Of a stretch of 29,243 nt of DNA, positions 22,897 to 29,243 are shown in pieces. A program made the translations under genes and the position numbers. The notes beneath the pieces are model-generated. The model saw only the letters and a program-made list of their open reading frames with translations, was not told the origin of the DNA and did not search any database. Origin of the DNA: DATLFQ01 sp035540915 (GTDB lineage: Bacteria; Actinomycetota; Acidimicrobiia; Acidimicrobiales; GCA-2861595); assembly GCA_035540915.1 (NCBI GenBank), contig DATLFQ010000204.1, positions 1-29,243 on the forward strand, given 5' to 3'. Every line of letters starts with the position of its first letter. Position 1 is the first letter of the stretch.

Positions 22897-23790
22897 TCAC
22901 CACCCGCGGTCGGCCAGCTTCAGCTCGACCGAGCCGCTGTCGACGCCCCGCATGGCCTGGCCCAGGCCCCGGCTCACCTTGGCCACGATGGCCGGATCGC
23001 CGTAGTGGGCGGTGGCCTCCACGATGGCGCGGGCCGTGCGGGCCGGGTCGGACGACTTGAAGATGCCGGAGCCGACGAAGACGGCCTCGGCCCCCAGCTG
23101 CATGACCAGCGAGGCGTCGGCCGGCGTGGCGATGCCCCCGGCGCAGAACAGGGGCACCGGCAGGCGGCCGGCGGCCGCCACCTCCTGCACCAGGCCGATC
23201 GGCGCCTGGTGCGCCTTGGCCGCCGCGTACAGCTCGGCCGGGTCGGCCACGCCGAGCCGGCGGATGTCGCCGAGGATGGCCCGCAGGTGGCGCACCGCCT
23301 CCTTCACGTCCCCGGTGCCGGCCTCGCCCTTGGAGCGGATCATGGCCGCCCCCTCCGAGATCCGGCGCAGCGCCTCGCCCAGCGAGGTCGCGCCGCAGAC
23401 GAAGGGCACGGTGAAGCGGGACTTGTCGATGTGGTGGGCCTCGTCGGCGGGGGTCAGCACCTCGCTCTCGTCGATGTAGTCAACGCCGAGGGCCTCCAGC
23501 ACCTGCGCCTCGGCCAGGTGGCCGATCCGCGCCTTGGCCATCACCGGGATGGTGACGGCCGCCTTGATGCCCTCGATCAGCGCAGGGTCGCTCATCCGGG
23601 CCACGCCACCGTCGCGGCGAATGTCCGACGGCACGCGCTCCAGGGCCATCACCGCCACTGCACCGGCGTCCTCGGCCACCTTGGCCTGCTCGGCCGTGAC
23701 GACGTCCATGATCACGCCGCCGCGGAGCATCTCGGCCAGCCCGCGCTTGACCCGCACGGTCCCCGTGCGCGGTTCCTCAGTGGTCCCCAT
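22897..23790 (-). CDS. pdxS: pyridoxal 5'-phosphate synthase subunit PdxS
   Basis: A 297-residue TIM-barrel enzyme that builds PLP from ribose 5-phosphate, glyceraldehyde 3-phosphate and ammonia. The catalytic lysines are Lys86 (PVMAKARIGH) and Lys154 (IRSKGEAGTG); Asp29 in GGVIMDV and the motifs ALERVPSDIRRDGG and GVDYIDESEVLTPAD are typical. ATG at 23790 lies 8 bases after a TAGAAT box, so the mRNA is probably leaderless. It heads the run pdxS-pdxT-yebC-peroxiredoxin-ruvCAB. No MocR-type regulator gene is adjacent. Confidence 0.98.
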   Translation of the reverse strand: MGTTEEPRTGTVRVKRGLAEMLRGGVIMDVVTAEQAKVAEDAGAVAVMALERVPSDIRRDGGVARMSDPALIEGIKAAVTIPVMAKARIGHLAEAQVLEALGVDYIDESEVLTPADEAHHIDKSRFTVPFVCGATSLGEALRRISEGAAMIRSKGEAGTGDVKEAVRHLRAILGDIRRLGVADPAELYAAAKAHQAPIGLVQEVAAAGRLPVPLFCAGGIATPADASLVMQLGAEAVFVGSGIFKSSDPARTARAIVEATAHYGDPAIVAKVSRGLGQAMRGVDSGSVELKLADRGW

Positions 23791-23798
23791 GGGACCCG

Positions 23799-23804
23799 AT
23801 TCTA
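23799..23804 (-). promoter_or_regulatory. -10 box of the pdxS operon (TAGAAT)
   Basis: TAGAAT on the minus strand is the best -10 match in the window and ends 8 bases before the pdxS ATG. The region 17 bases upstream (GACCGA) is not a strong -35 box. Confidence 0.6.
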
Positions 23805-23859
23805 CGGCGGGCCGGCCCCGATCGGTCCGGGATAGCCGGCGGCGGCGCGCTCGCCGTCC

Positions 23860-24903
23860 TCAGGTCACCGAGGTGGCGGCGCCCGTGGGAGCGAGCGTGA
23901 CCCAGGTGGAGCCCGGGGTGAGGGCCAGGGGCGCGCCCGCGCTGTCGCGGTACTCGGTGACGGCTTCGGGCGACGCCTTGGCCCACGTGCCCCGCACCGT
24001 CTGCGCGCCCGACAGCACCAACACCGGTCCCTCGCCGACCACCGCCGCAGTGGGTACCAGGTTGCCGGACTGGTCGCGGGAGCTGGTGTTGCGGTACGGG
24101 ACGAACTGCACGACGACGTTGGTGAACCCCAGCTGGGCGCCGCCCTCGACGGTGTGGGCGGTCCCGTTGGTGCCCCGCCGCCAGAGCGCGGCGGCCGCGT
24201 CGAAGTCCCAATCGGCCCGTGACCGGCCCGACACGTTCACCGTCAGGTGCGTGGCCGGCGCCACGCCCGGTGGGGCGAACGGGGCCCCGCCGTCCAGGAA
24301 CCGGAACAGCGGCGGTGGGGCGCCGTCGTCGGCCTGGGCGCCTGCGTAGAGGGCGGCGGTCGAGGTGAACAGGTTGGACGGCGCCCTGCGGTCCCGGCGC
24401 TTGGTGTAGGCCCGCGTCAGCTCGTCGAAGCCGACCAGCGTCACCGGCGCCCGGCGGATCAGAGCGGTGAACTGGGGGGCGCCGCCGGAGTACGCGAACA
24501 GCCCCCCGAGGGGCGACACGATGTCGGGGTCCACCGGCCGGACCGAGCGCACCGGCCCCACCGACTCGGCGTCGTTGGACTGGAACACGGCCAGGAACCG
24601 CACCTCGCCGCCCTCCACCACCTCCTCGAACACGACGTCGGCCTTTTCGAGCCCGGCCTGGGGCCGGGCCCCGGGCGCGTTGTCGATCTTGACGACCAGC
24701 GCCGGACGGCCGGCGTTGGCGCTGGCCAGCCCGGTCAGCGGCGAGAGTGCCGGCGGTGCCTCGGTGGTGGGCGTCGAGTCGCCGCCGGCGGGCCCGTCCG
24801 CACGCGGCCCCGACGCGTCGTCCCCTTCGCCGCCGCCGCTGCAGCCGGCCAGCGCCAGCAACCCGGCCACTGCCAGCGCCGCCCCCCGGCAGCCCTTCCG
24901 CAT
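23860..24903 (-). CDS. DUF3048 (YerB-like) lipoprotein, second copy
   Basis: A 347-residue lipoprotein. The signal peptide has the lipobox LALAGC with Cys21, followed by a disordered Asp/Gly/Pro/Thr-rich linker. DUF3048 features include PLTGL, RPALVVKIDNAPGARPQAGL, DVVFEEVVEGGEVRFLAVFQ and VGPVRSVRP, and a second domain near residues 220-347 (TNVVVQFVPY, VRGTWAKASPEAVTEY, ALTPGSTWVTL). ATG at 24903 overlaps the stop of the first copy by one base (TGATG). It is a clear tandem paralogue of that gene. The function of the family is unknown; it should be anchored on the outer face of the membrane. Confidence 0.9.
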   Translation of the reverse strand: MRKGCRGAALAVAGLLALAGCSGGGEGDDASGPRADGPAGGDSTPTTEAPPALSPLTGLASANAGRPALVVKIDNAPGARPQAGLEKADVVFEEVVEGGEVRFLAVFQSNDAESVGPVRSVRPVDPDIVSPLGGLFAYSGGAPQFTALIRRAPVTLVGFDELTRAYTKRRDRRAPSNLFTSTAALYAGAQADDGAPPPLFRFLDGGAPFAPPGVAPATHLTVNVSGRSRADWDFDAAAALWRRGTNGTAHTVEGGAQLGFTNVVVQFVPYRNTSSRDQSGNLVPTAAVVGEGPVLVLSGAQTVRGTWAKASPEAVTEYRDSAGAPLALTPGSTWVTLAPTGAATSVT

Positions 24904-25949
24904 CAGCCGGCCACCTTGGCGGTGCCGGGCTGGGGCAGCTCGATCCAGGTCTGGCCGGGCGTGAGCGCGACGGGCGCACCGGCGCTGTCGAGGTACTCGG
25001 TGACTGCCTCGGCCGACGCCTTCTTCCACCGGCCCATGACGACCTTGCCGTCGGTGAACACCCAGGCGTCGCCCTCGCCGATCAGGTCGGCCTCGGGCAC
25101 GGCGGCGCCGGAGCGGTCCCGCTGGCCCGTGTCGGTATAGGTGACGAACTGCACGACGACGTTGCGGGGCGCCACCTGGGCGCCGTCGGCGTCGACGTGG
25201 GCGGTGCCGTTCTGGGTCCGCTTCCAGGTGCCCGAGCCAGCGTCCCACTTCCAGTCCACCGCGGTGCGCACGTTGGCCTTGTACTCCATGCTCACGCCGG
25301 TGGTGGGGGCGGCACCGGCGGCGGCGCTCGGTTGGCCCTCGGGCCGGTAGCGGAAGAGGGCCGGCGGAGGCCCGGCCCCCTCGGGGAGCGGGTCGTACAG
25401 CTTGGGGACCGACGAGAACAGGTCGTAGGTCCGGGGCCGGCCCGGCTCGCGGCGGTAGTCGCCCGGCGAGGCGCCCTGGCCGACGTCGACCAGCGACGAG
25501 CTGGCCACCTGGGCGGCGAAGGCGGCATTGGCGCCCGAGTAGCCGAACAGCGGCCGGTTGAGCGCGGCGCCGAACAGGATGTCGGTGGTCCGGGCCGACC
25601 GCACCGGCCCAACGCTCTCGGGCTCCTGGGAGTGGAACACGGCGGCCAGGCGGGTGATGCCGCCCTCGACCATCTCCTCCAGCACGACGTCGGCCTGGTT
25701 GATCCCGGCCTGCGGCCGGCCCATCGGGGCGTTGTCGATCTTGACGATGAGGGCCGGGCGGCCGGCCCGGGCCGCCTCGATGGGCAGACCGGTCAGCGGC
25801 CCGCCGCCGGCGGCCGGCTCGGCCGGTGCCGTGGTCGAGGTCTGGTCGACGTCGGCGGCCTCGTCGTCGTCGCCCCCGCAAGCGGCGGTGACGAGCGCGG
25901 CGGCGGCCAGTGCGGTGGCGGCGGTGCGTCGGTAGGTTCGGGTCAACAC
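24903..25949 (-). CDS. DUF3048 (YerB-like) lipoprotein, first copy
   Basis: A 348-residue lipoprotein with lipobox LVTAAC (Cys24), an acidic and Thr-rich linker, and the same two-part fold as its neighbour: PLTGLP, RPALIVKIDNAPMGRPQAGI, DVVLEEMVEGGITRLAAVFH, VGPVRSARTTD, then VVVQFVTYTDTG, VMGRWKKASAEAVTEYLD and ALTPGQTWIELP. GTG at 25949 begins 7 bases after the htpX stop, so htpX and both DUF3048 genes form one operon. That linkage suggests an envelope role, but this is inference only. Confidence 0.9.
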   Translation of the reverse strand: MLTRTYRRTAATALAAAALVTAACGGDDDEAADVDQTSTTAPAEPAAGGGPLTGLPIEAARAGRPALIVKIDNAPMGRPQAGINQADVVLEEMVEGGITRLAAVFHSQEPESVGPVRSARTTDILFGAALNRPLFGYSGANAAFAAQVASSSLVDVGQGASPGDYRREPGRPRTYDLFSSVPKLYDPLPEGAGPPPALFRYRPEGQPSAAAGAAPTTGVSMEYKANVRTAVDWKWDAGSGTWKRTQNGTAHVDADGAQVAPRNVVVQFVTYTDTGQRDRSGAAVPEADLIGEGDAWVFTDGKVVMGRWKKASAEAVTEYLDSAGAPVALTPGQTWIELPQPGTAKVAG

Positions 25950-25956
25950 GTCGGGA

Positions 25957-26868
25957 TCAGAGCTCCCTGAGCGCCTCGATGCGCTCCTCGAGGGGCGGGT
26001 GGGTGTCGAACATGCGCCCGAGCCAGGCCGCCGCGCCGCCCGATGGCGGGCGGGCGACCGGTGACCCGATCCACAGGTGGGCGGTGGCCGCCGAGCCGGA
26101 GTGCACCTCGGTGGTGCCGTCCCGCAGCTTCTCCAAGGCGGCGATCAGCCCAGGAGGGTACCGGGTGAGGGCCACGCCGGTGAGGTCGGCCACCGCCTCC
26201 CGGCGACGGCCGACGGCAAGGTGCATCAGCCGGGCGGCCAGCGGCGTCATGGCCAGGAAGGCCAGCGCCGGGACGGCCACCACCGCAGCGGGTCCGGCGC
26301 TCCGCCGGTGCTGGTCGTGGCGATGGCCGGGCCCGCCCCGGCGCAGGACGCGCAGCCCCCAGTCCCCGACCAGGGCGGCCGTGCCCACCATGGTGACCGC
26401 CAGGGTCGACACCACGATGTCGTGGCTCTTCACGTGGGACAGCTCGTGGGCCAGGACCGCCTCCAGCTCGATTCGGCTGAGCCCCGCCAACAGGCCGGTC
26501 GTCACGACCACCGCGGCGTGGCGGGGATGGCGCCCCACGGCGAAGGCGTTCAGGCCGTCGTCGTCGACCACGTAGACCCGGGGCATCGGCAGCCCGGCGG
26601 TGACGCACAGGCCCTCGACCAGGTTGTGCAGCCGGGCGTGGGCCACCGGGTCCGCCGGCCGGGCGTGGCTGACGGCGAGCGCGACCGCGTCGGACTTCCA
26701 CCAGGCAACCGCGACCAGGGCGGCCGGGACGGCCACCGCCACGAGGAGGGCCACCGGCCCGCCGCCGAGCGCCAGGCCCAGCCCGGCGACCACCGCCGCC
26801 GCCACCACCACGAAGGCCGCCGCCAGCACCACCGACCGGCGCCTGTTGGCGGCCACCTGCTCGTCCAA
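25957..26868 (-). CDS. htpX: M48 family membrane metalloprotease (HtpX-like)
   Basis: A membrane zinc protease for quality control of membrane proteins. Counting from a TTG at 26868 it has 303 residues: DEQVAANRRRSVVLAAAF leads into two N-terminal helices (about 12-57), then PRVYVVDDDGLNAFAVGRHP, the zinc site HELSHVKSHD (141-150), a further hydrophobic stretch, and REAVADLTGVAL with the third ligand Glu. The end is THPPLEERIEALREL. The start is uncertain. ATG at 26952 (331 residues) or GTG at 27174 (405 residues) keep the frame but add sequence rich in Arg, Pro and Gly that is unlike the family. TTG 26868 is 7 bases after TACACT and fits the family start. Confidence 0.88.
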   Translation of the reverse strand: MDEQVAANRRRSVVLAAAFVVVAAAVVAGLGLALGGGPVALLVAVAVPAALVAVAWWKSDAVALAVSHARPADPVAHARLHNLVEGLCVTAGLPMPRVYVVDDDGLNAFAVGRHPRHAAVVVTTGLLAGLSRIELEAVLAHELSHVKSHDIVVSTLAVTMVGTAALVGDWGLRVLRRGGPGHRHDQHRRSAGPAAVVAVPALAFLAMTPLAARLMHLAVGRRREAVADLTGVALTRYPPGLIAALEKLRDGTTEVHSGSAATAHLWIGSPVARPPSGGAAAWLGRMFDTHPPLEERIEALREL

Positions 26869-26875
26869 GGGGCGC

Positions 26876-26881
26876 AGTGTA
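26876..26881 (-). promoter_or_regulatory. possible -10 box of the htpX operon (TACACT)
   Basis: TACACT on the minus strand ends 7 bases before TTG 26868. If the protein really starts at 26952 this box would be inside the gene and meaningless. Confidence 0.35.
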
Positions 26882-27185
26882 GGCGGCGCCCTCCGGCGCG
26901 ACCGGCCGCCGGGATGGTCCTCGGCGCCCGCCGAACGGCCCGGTCGGGCCATGTCCGGGGCGGGCGCCTCGGAGTTCGCCGCCGCCGCGGCCCAGCCGGC
27001 TCGCGGGCCGGCGCCCGTCGCGATCGAGCAGTCCCGCGGACCGGCGGCGACGGCGTCCGGATGGCCGCCATCGTCGCCTCCCTGATCGCCCTCGGCCTCG
27101 GGTTCCGCCACCGGGTCTCGATGTCCGTGCGCGCATCGGCGCAGGGCCCCATCCGGCCCGACTGACCCTTCCACAGTCGCTGCCT

Positions 27186-27222
27186 GGCACGTCCCCTCCG
27201 TTTCATCCGGAGGGACCGTGCC
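27186..27222. promoter_or_regulatory. strong hairpin in a divergent intergenic region
   Basis: Two 15-base arms pair at 13 positions (GGCACG at the base, CCCTCCG/CGGAGGG near the loop) around a 7-base loop, TTTCATC. It lies upstream of both flanking genes, so it is not an ordinary terminator of either; an operator or a 5' structural element is possible. Confidence 0.6.
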
Positions 27223-27241
27223 GCGCCCGGGGCCGGCCCGC

Positions 27242-27247
27242 TACCGT
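27242..27247 (+). promoter_or_regulatory. -10 box of the AMIN-like lipoprotein gene (TACCGT)
   Basis: TACCGT ends 6 bases before ATG 27254, supporting a leaderless message and this start over the GTG at 27218. Confidence 0.5.
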
Positions 27248-27253
27248 GGCCCG

Positions 27254-27865
27254 ATGCGCCGCCGGGTGGGGTCGGTCCTCGTTGCCGCGTGCCTCCTCGC
27301 GGCAGCCGGGTGCAACCGCGGCGACGACCCCACCATCACCCCCGGCTCCCCTGGCTCCACCGTCCCGGGAAGCTCGCTCGGCACCTCACCCGGCACCGCC
27401 CCGCCCGACACCGTCGCCGGCGGCCGACCGCCGCCGATCACCGCGCCGGCGGGGACGGAGCGGGCCCACCTCACCGGGGCCCGCATCGGCGCCCGCACGG
27501 GGGGCGACCGGGTGGTGTTCGAGTTCGACCCAGTCGTCCCGGGCTACACGATCGACTTCACCACCCGGCCGGTGACCCAGGACGGCTCGGGCAAGCCGGT
27601 GGAGGTCGAGGGCGAGGCGCTGCTGGAGGTCCGCCTGGAGAACGCGGCCACCGCCCGCTTCGAGGGCGAGAACGTCGTGCTCACCTACGAGGGGCCCAAG
27701 CGCCTCGAGGGGATGAGCACCAGCGTGGTGACCGAGGCCGTGCTGGTCGGCGACTTCGAGGGCCAGGTCACCTGGGTCATCGGCCTGCGCACCAAGATCC
27801 CCACTGTCGCCGTCAGCGCCCTCGGCGGCCCCAGCCGCCTGGTGCTCGACCTCCCCGCAGGCTGA
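27254..27865 (+). CDS. AMIN-like domain lipoprotein
   Basis: A 203-residue exported lipoprotein. MRRRVGSVLVAACLLAAAGC gives a basic start, a hydrophobic core and a lipobox with Cys20. A Pro/Gly/Thr-rich linker runs to about residue 65. The rest is an AMIN-like beta-rich domain: LTGARIGARTGGDRVVFEFD, PGYTIDFTTRP, ALLEVRLENA, VLVGDFEGQVTWVIGL and PSRLVLDLPAG. Such domains bind cell-wall or surface components in some proteins, but the ligand here is unknown. It stands alone on the plus strand and converges with pimA across a hairpin. ATG at 27254 is preferred over GTG at 27218, which would put 12 extra residues before the signal peptide. Confidence 0.85.
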   Translation: MRRRVGSVLVAACLLAAAGCNRGDDPTITPGSPGSTVPGSSLGTSPGTAPPDTVAGGRPPPITAPAGTERAHLTGARIGARTGGDRVVFEFDPVVPGYTIDFTTRPVTQDGSGKPVEVEGEALLEVRLENAATARFEGENVVLTYEGPKRLEGMSTSVVTEAVLVGDFEGQVTWVIGLRTKIPTVAVSALGGPSRLVLDLPAG

Positions 27866-27870
27866 CCGCC

Positions 27871-27918
27871 GGCGAACCGCGTGGGCGACCGGGCGGTCAC
27901 CCCTGCGTCCGGTTCGCC
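27871..27918. terminator. bidirectional terminator between the lipoprotein gene and pimA
   Basis: A perfect 9-base outer stem GGCGAACCG/CGGTTCGCC encloses an inner stem GACCG/CGGTC with a 2-base loop, flanked by GGG/CCC. The nested hairpin fills the 65-base gap between two converging genes. No T-run is present. Confidence 0.6.
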
Positions 27919-27930
27919 CTGCCCGCCCGC

Positions 27931-29013
27931 TCAGTCCGGCCGGGCGGCCAGGACCCGCTCGTACAGCTCGACGTACCGTTCCGCCAGCCGCTCGCTGGAC
28001 AGCTCCATGGCCCGCGCCTCGCCGGCCGCCACCAGGCGATCGGCCAGGCCGGCGTCGGTCAGCGCCCGCGCCAGCGCGGCGGCGAGGGCCGCCGGCTCAC
28101 CCGGGGGGACCAGCAGCGCCTCGGCGCCGGACCGGGCCACGTTGCGGTAACCCGGAAGGTCGCTGGCCACGATCGCCGTGGACGCGGCCATGGCCTCGAG
28201 CAAGACCACCCCGAACGACTCGCCGTGCAGCGACGGTGCGCAGAAGACGTCCGCCGCCCGCAGCCGGGCCGCCCGCTCGGCGTCGTCGATCTGGCCGAGC
28301 CACTCGATGCGCCGGTCGCCAGCGGTCGCCGCCCGGAGCTCGGCCGTTTCCGGCCCCTGGCCGGCCACCCACAGCCGCACGTCCGGCGGTAGCCGGCCCA
28401 TCGCCTCGAGCAGCACGCCGAGTCCCTTGCGCTGCTCGTGGCGCCCGAGGAACATCACCGTCGGCCCCTCGCTGGGCCACGGGGTGGCCTTGGCGAACCG
28501 CTCGACCTCGATGCCGTTGAACGCCAGCTCGTAGCGGCCGCCGATCGCCGAGGTGGCCGTGGCCCGGGCGTCCTCGGACACCGCCGCACGGACGCTCAGC
28601 CGGCGGCTCAGGCGCCGCAGCGCCGGGCGCAGGGCCCGGTAGAAGGTGCTGGCGCCGGCCCGGTGGAAGGTCCCGACGAAGGGGCCCTCGGCCAGGACCA
28701 GCGCGACCAGCGTCGGCCCCGGGCACAGCGGCTCGTGCAGGTGGACGATGTCGAAGTCCTCCGCCCGCAGCGCCGCCAGGGTGCGCCGGGCGCAGGCCGG
28801 ATCGGGGGCCAGCGGCGCCCGCGAGCCGTTGGAGGCAACCGGGACCGACCGTCCCAGCGGGGTGACGCCCGGCTCGGGCGGCGCATCGTCGCACGGCGCC
28901 AGAACCTGCGCGTGGTGCCCGAGGGCCCGCAGCGCTCTGGCCTGGCCGAGCACCTGGCTCTGGACGCCGCCCGGCACGCTGAGGCTGTACGGGCACACGA
29001 GGCCGATTCGCAC
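27931..29013 (-). CDS. pimA: phosphatidyl-myo-inositol mannosyltransferase (GT4 family, PimA-like)
   Basis: A 360-residue retaining glycosyltransferase of the GT-B fold. The start MRIGLVCPYSLSVPGGVQSQ and the segments VLAPC, DFDIVHLHEPLCPGPTLVAL, EGPFVGTFHRAG, RAAVSEDAR, FNGIEVERF, FLGRHEQRKGLGVLLEAM and ADVFCAPSLHGESFGVVLLE follow the mycobacterial PimA pattern closely, including the EX7E motif ESFGVVLLE. PimA adds the first mannose from GDP-mannose to phosphatidylinositol at the inner face of the membrane. GTG at 29013 is 6 bases after TACGGT; the open frame continues upstream but without family likeness. Its position before the pdxST block is typical of actinobacteria. The exact acceptor is inferred by similarity. 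Confidence 0.88.
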   Translation of the reverse strand: MRIGLVCPYSLSVPGGVQSQVLGQARALRALGHHAQVLAPCDDAPPEPGVTPLGRSVPVASNGSRAPLAPDPACARRTLAALRAEDFDIVHLHEPLCPGPTLVALVLAEGPFVGTFHRAGASTFYRALRPALRRLSRRLSVRAAVSEDARATATSAIGGRYELAFNGIEVERFAKATPWPSEGPTVMFLGRHEQRKGLGVLLEAMGRLPPDVRLWVAGQGPETAELRAATAGDRRIEWLGQIDDAERAARLRAADVFCAPSLHGESFGVVLLEAMAASTAIVASDLPGYRNVARSGAEALLVPPGEPAALAAALARALTDAGLADRLVAAGEARAMELSSERLAERYVELYERVLAARPD

Positions 29014-29019
29014 CGCCTC

Positions 29020-29025
29020 ACCGTA
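29020..29025 (-). promoter_or_regulatory. -10 box of pimA (TACGGT), leaderless
   Basis: TACGGT on the minus strand ends 6 bases before the pimA GTG, matching the pattern seen at hisS and the BTAD gene. Confidence 0.5.
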
Positions 29026-29143
29026 CTGCCGGCGCCATCCGGGCCGGCAGCTGGCTCCGAAGACGCTGCAAGACAGCGAGTGACGCCAGACCACAAAGGA
29101 GCCGAGGTGGCCTACCAGTTCAGGTGAAGAGATGCCGACCACG

Positions 29144-29158
29144 CCTGCCGTTGGCAGG
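29144..29158 (+). promoter_or_regulatory. small perfect hairpin upstream of the right-edge gene
   Basis: CCTGCC and GGCAGG pair around GTT. It lies 26 bases before the proposed ATG at 29185. Too short to interpret alone. Confidence 0.35.
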
Positions 29159-29184
29159 GATCAGCCGGCAGTGAGGACGAGTTG

Positions 29185-29243
29185 ATGGCGAAGGTCTCGG
29201 ACCACGTCCGCAAGGTGCACAAGGTCCAGACCACCACCGACAC
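29185..29243 (+). CDS. 5' end of an unidentified gene, cut by the window edge
   Basis: An open frame beginning MAKVSDHVRKVHKVQTTTD runs off the right edge. A good ribosome site (GAGGA, 7 bases upstream) supports ATG at 29185. Only 19 complete codons are visible, so no family can be named. It is divergent from pimA. A short frame beginning ATG at 29132 ends in TGA overlapping this start (TGATG), and a six-codon frame with an AAAGGAG site precedes that; both could be leader peptides or chance. Confidence 0.4.
   Translation, partial: MAKVSDHVRKVHKVQTTTD

Larger units (their letters stand above)
26869..27253. other. divergent spacer between htpX and the AMIN-like lipoprotein
   Basis: 385 bases without a supported gene. 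It contains the proposed htpX -10 box, possible alternative htpX starts at 26952 and 27174, a strong hairpin at 27186-27222, and the -10 box of the lipoprotein gene at its right end. A 34-codon plus-strand frame at 27061-27165 has a hydrophobic start but no ribosome site. Confidence 0.6.

Noticed and set aside
27061..27165. 34-codon plus-strand frame with a hydrophobic start
   Set aside because: No ribosome site or promoter was seen and there is no clear protein character.
26953..27174. N-terminal extension of htpX to GTG 27174
   Set aside because: The added residues are Gly/Arg/Pro-rich and unlike HtpX; a family-like start lies downstream.
1..29243. tRNA, rRNA, CRISPR arrays and classical insertion sequences
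   Set aside because: None was recognised on either strand; the only repeats are those listed.

Overview
The window is very GC-rich bacterial chromosome, most likely an actinomycete of the class Acidimicrobiia. This is inferred from the content: a PimA-type mannosyltransferase, SecDF with a Thr/Ala-rich linker, a SARP/BTAD regulator with NB-ARC and TPR domains, a secreted protease ending in GYWLVASDGG-type repeats, paired DUF3048 lipoproteins, and the order pimA / pdxST-yebC / ruvCAB / yajC-secDF / apt-rel / hisS-aspS / rarA, which is the actinobacterial housekeeping order. No rRNA, tRNA or CRISPR was seen.

Layout, right to left, since most genes are on the minus strand: a partial plus-strand gene at the right edge; pimA; a convergent AMIN-like lipoprotein (+); htpX followed by two tandem DUF3048 lipoproteins; the vitamin B6 and recombination operon pdxS-pdxT-yebC-peroxiredoxin-ruvC-ruvA-ruvB; a CDF metal transporter (+) divergent from a BTAD regulator; the protein export operon yajC-secD-secF; apt-rel; a DUF559/AbiEi-like gene (+); hisS-aspS; a PPOX-fold flavoprotein (+); the S8 protease; rarA; and two small membrane-associated proteins (DUF948, DUF6167-like) that normally precede alaS.

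Within operons the genes are tightly packed: GTGA overlaps for secD/secF, ruvC/ruvA and ruvA/ruvB, TGATG for the DUF3048 pair, and gaps of 0 to 12 bases elsewhere. Many transcription units begin with a TAnnnT -10 box only 6 to 9 bases before the start codon, which points to widespread leaderless mRNAs. This pattern was used to choose the starts of hisS, apt, the BTAD gene, htpX and pimA.

Two places break the ordinary picture. (1) Between hisS and rel lies a DUF559 endonuclease-like gene bounded by two large hairpin palindromes whose outer arms form a perfect 26-base inverted repeat (7784-7809 and 8838-8863). It looks like a compact mobile or selfish unit inserted in a housekeeping locus, and it is the best candidate here for an undescribed system. 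(2) Between rarA and DUF948 lies a decayed, frameshifted second copy of the rarA 3' end. A further insertion, the BTAD regulator with the CDF transporter, separates ruvB from yajC.
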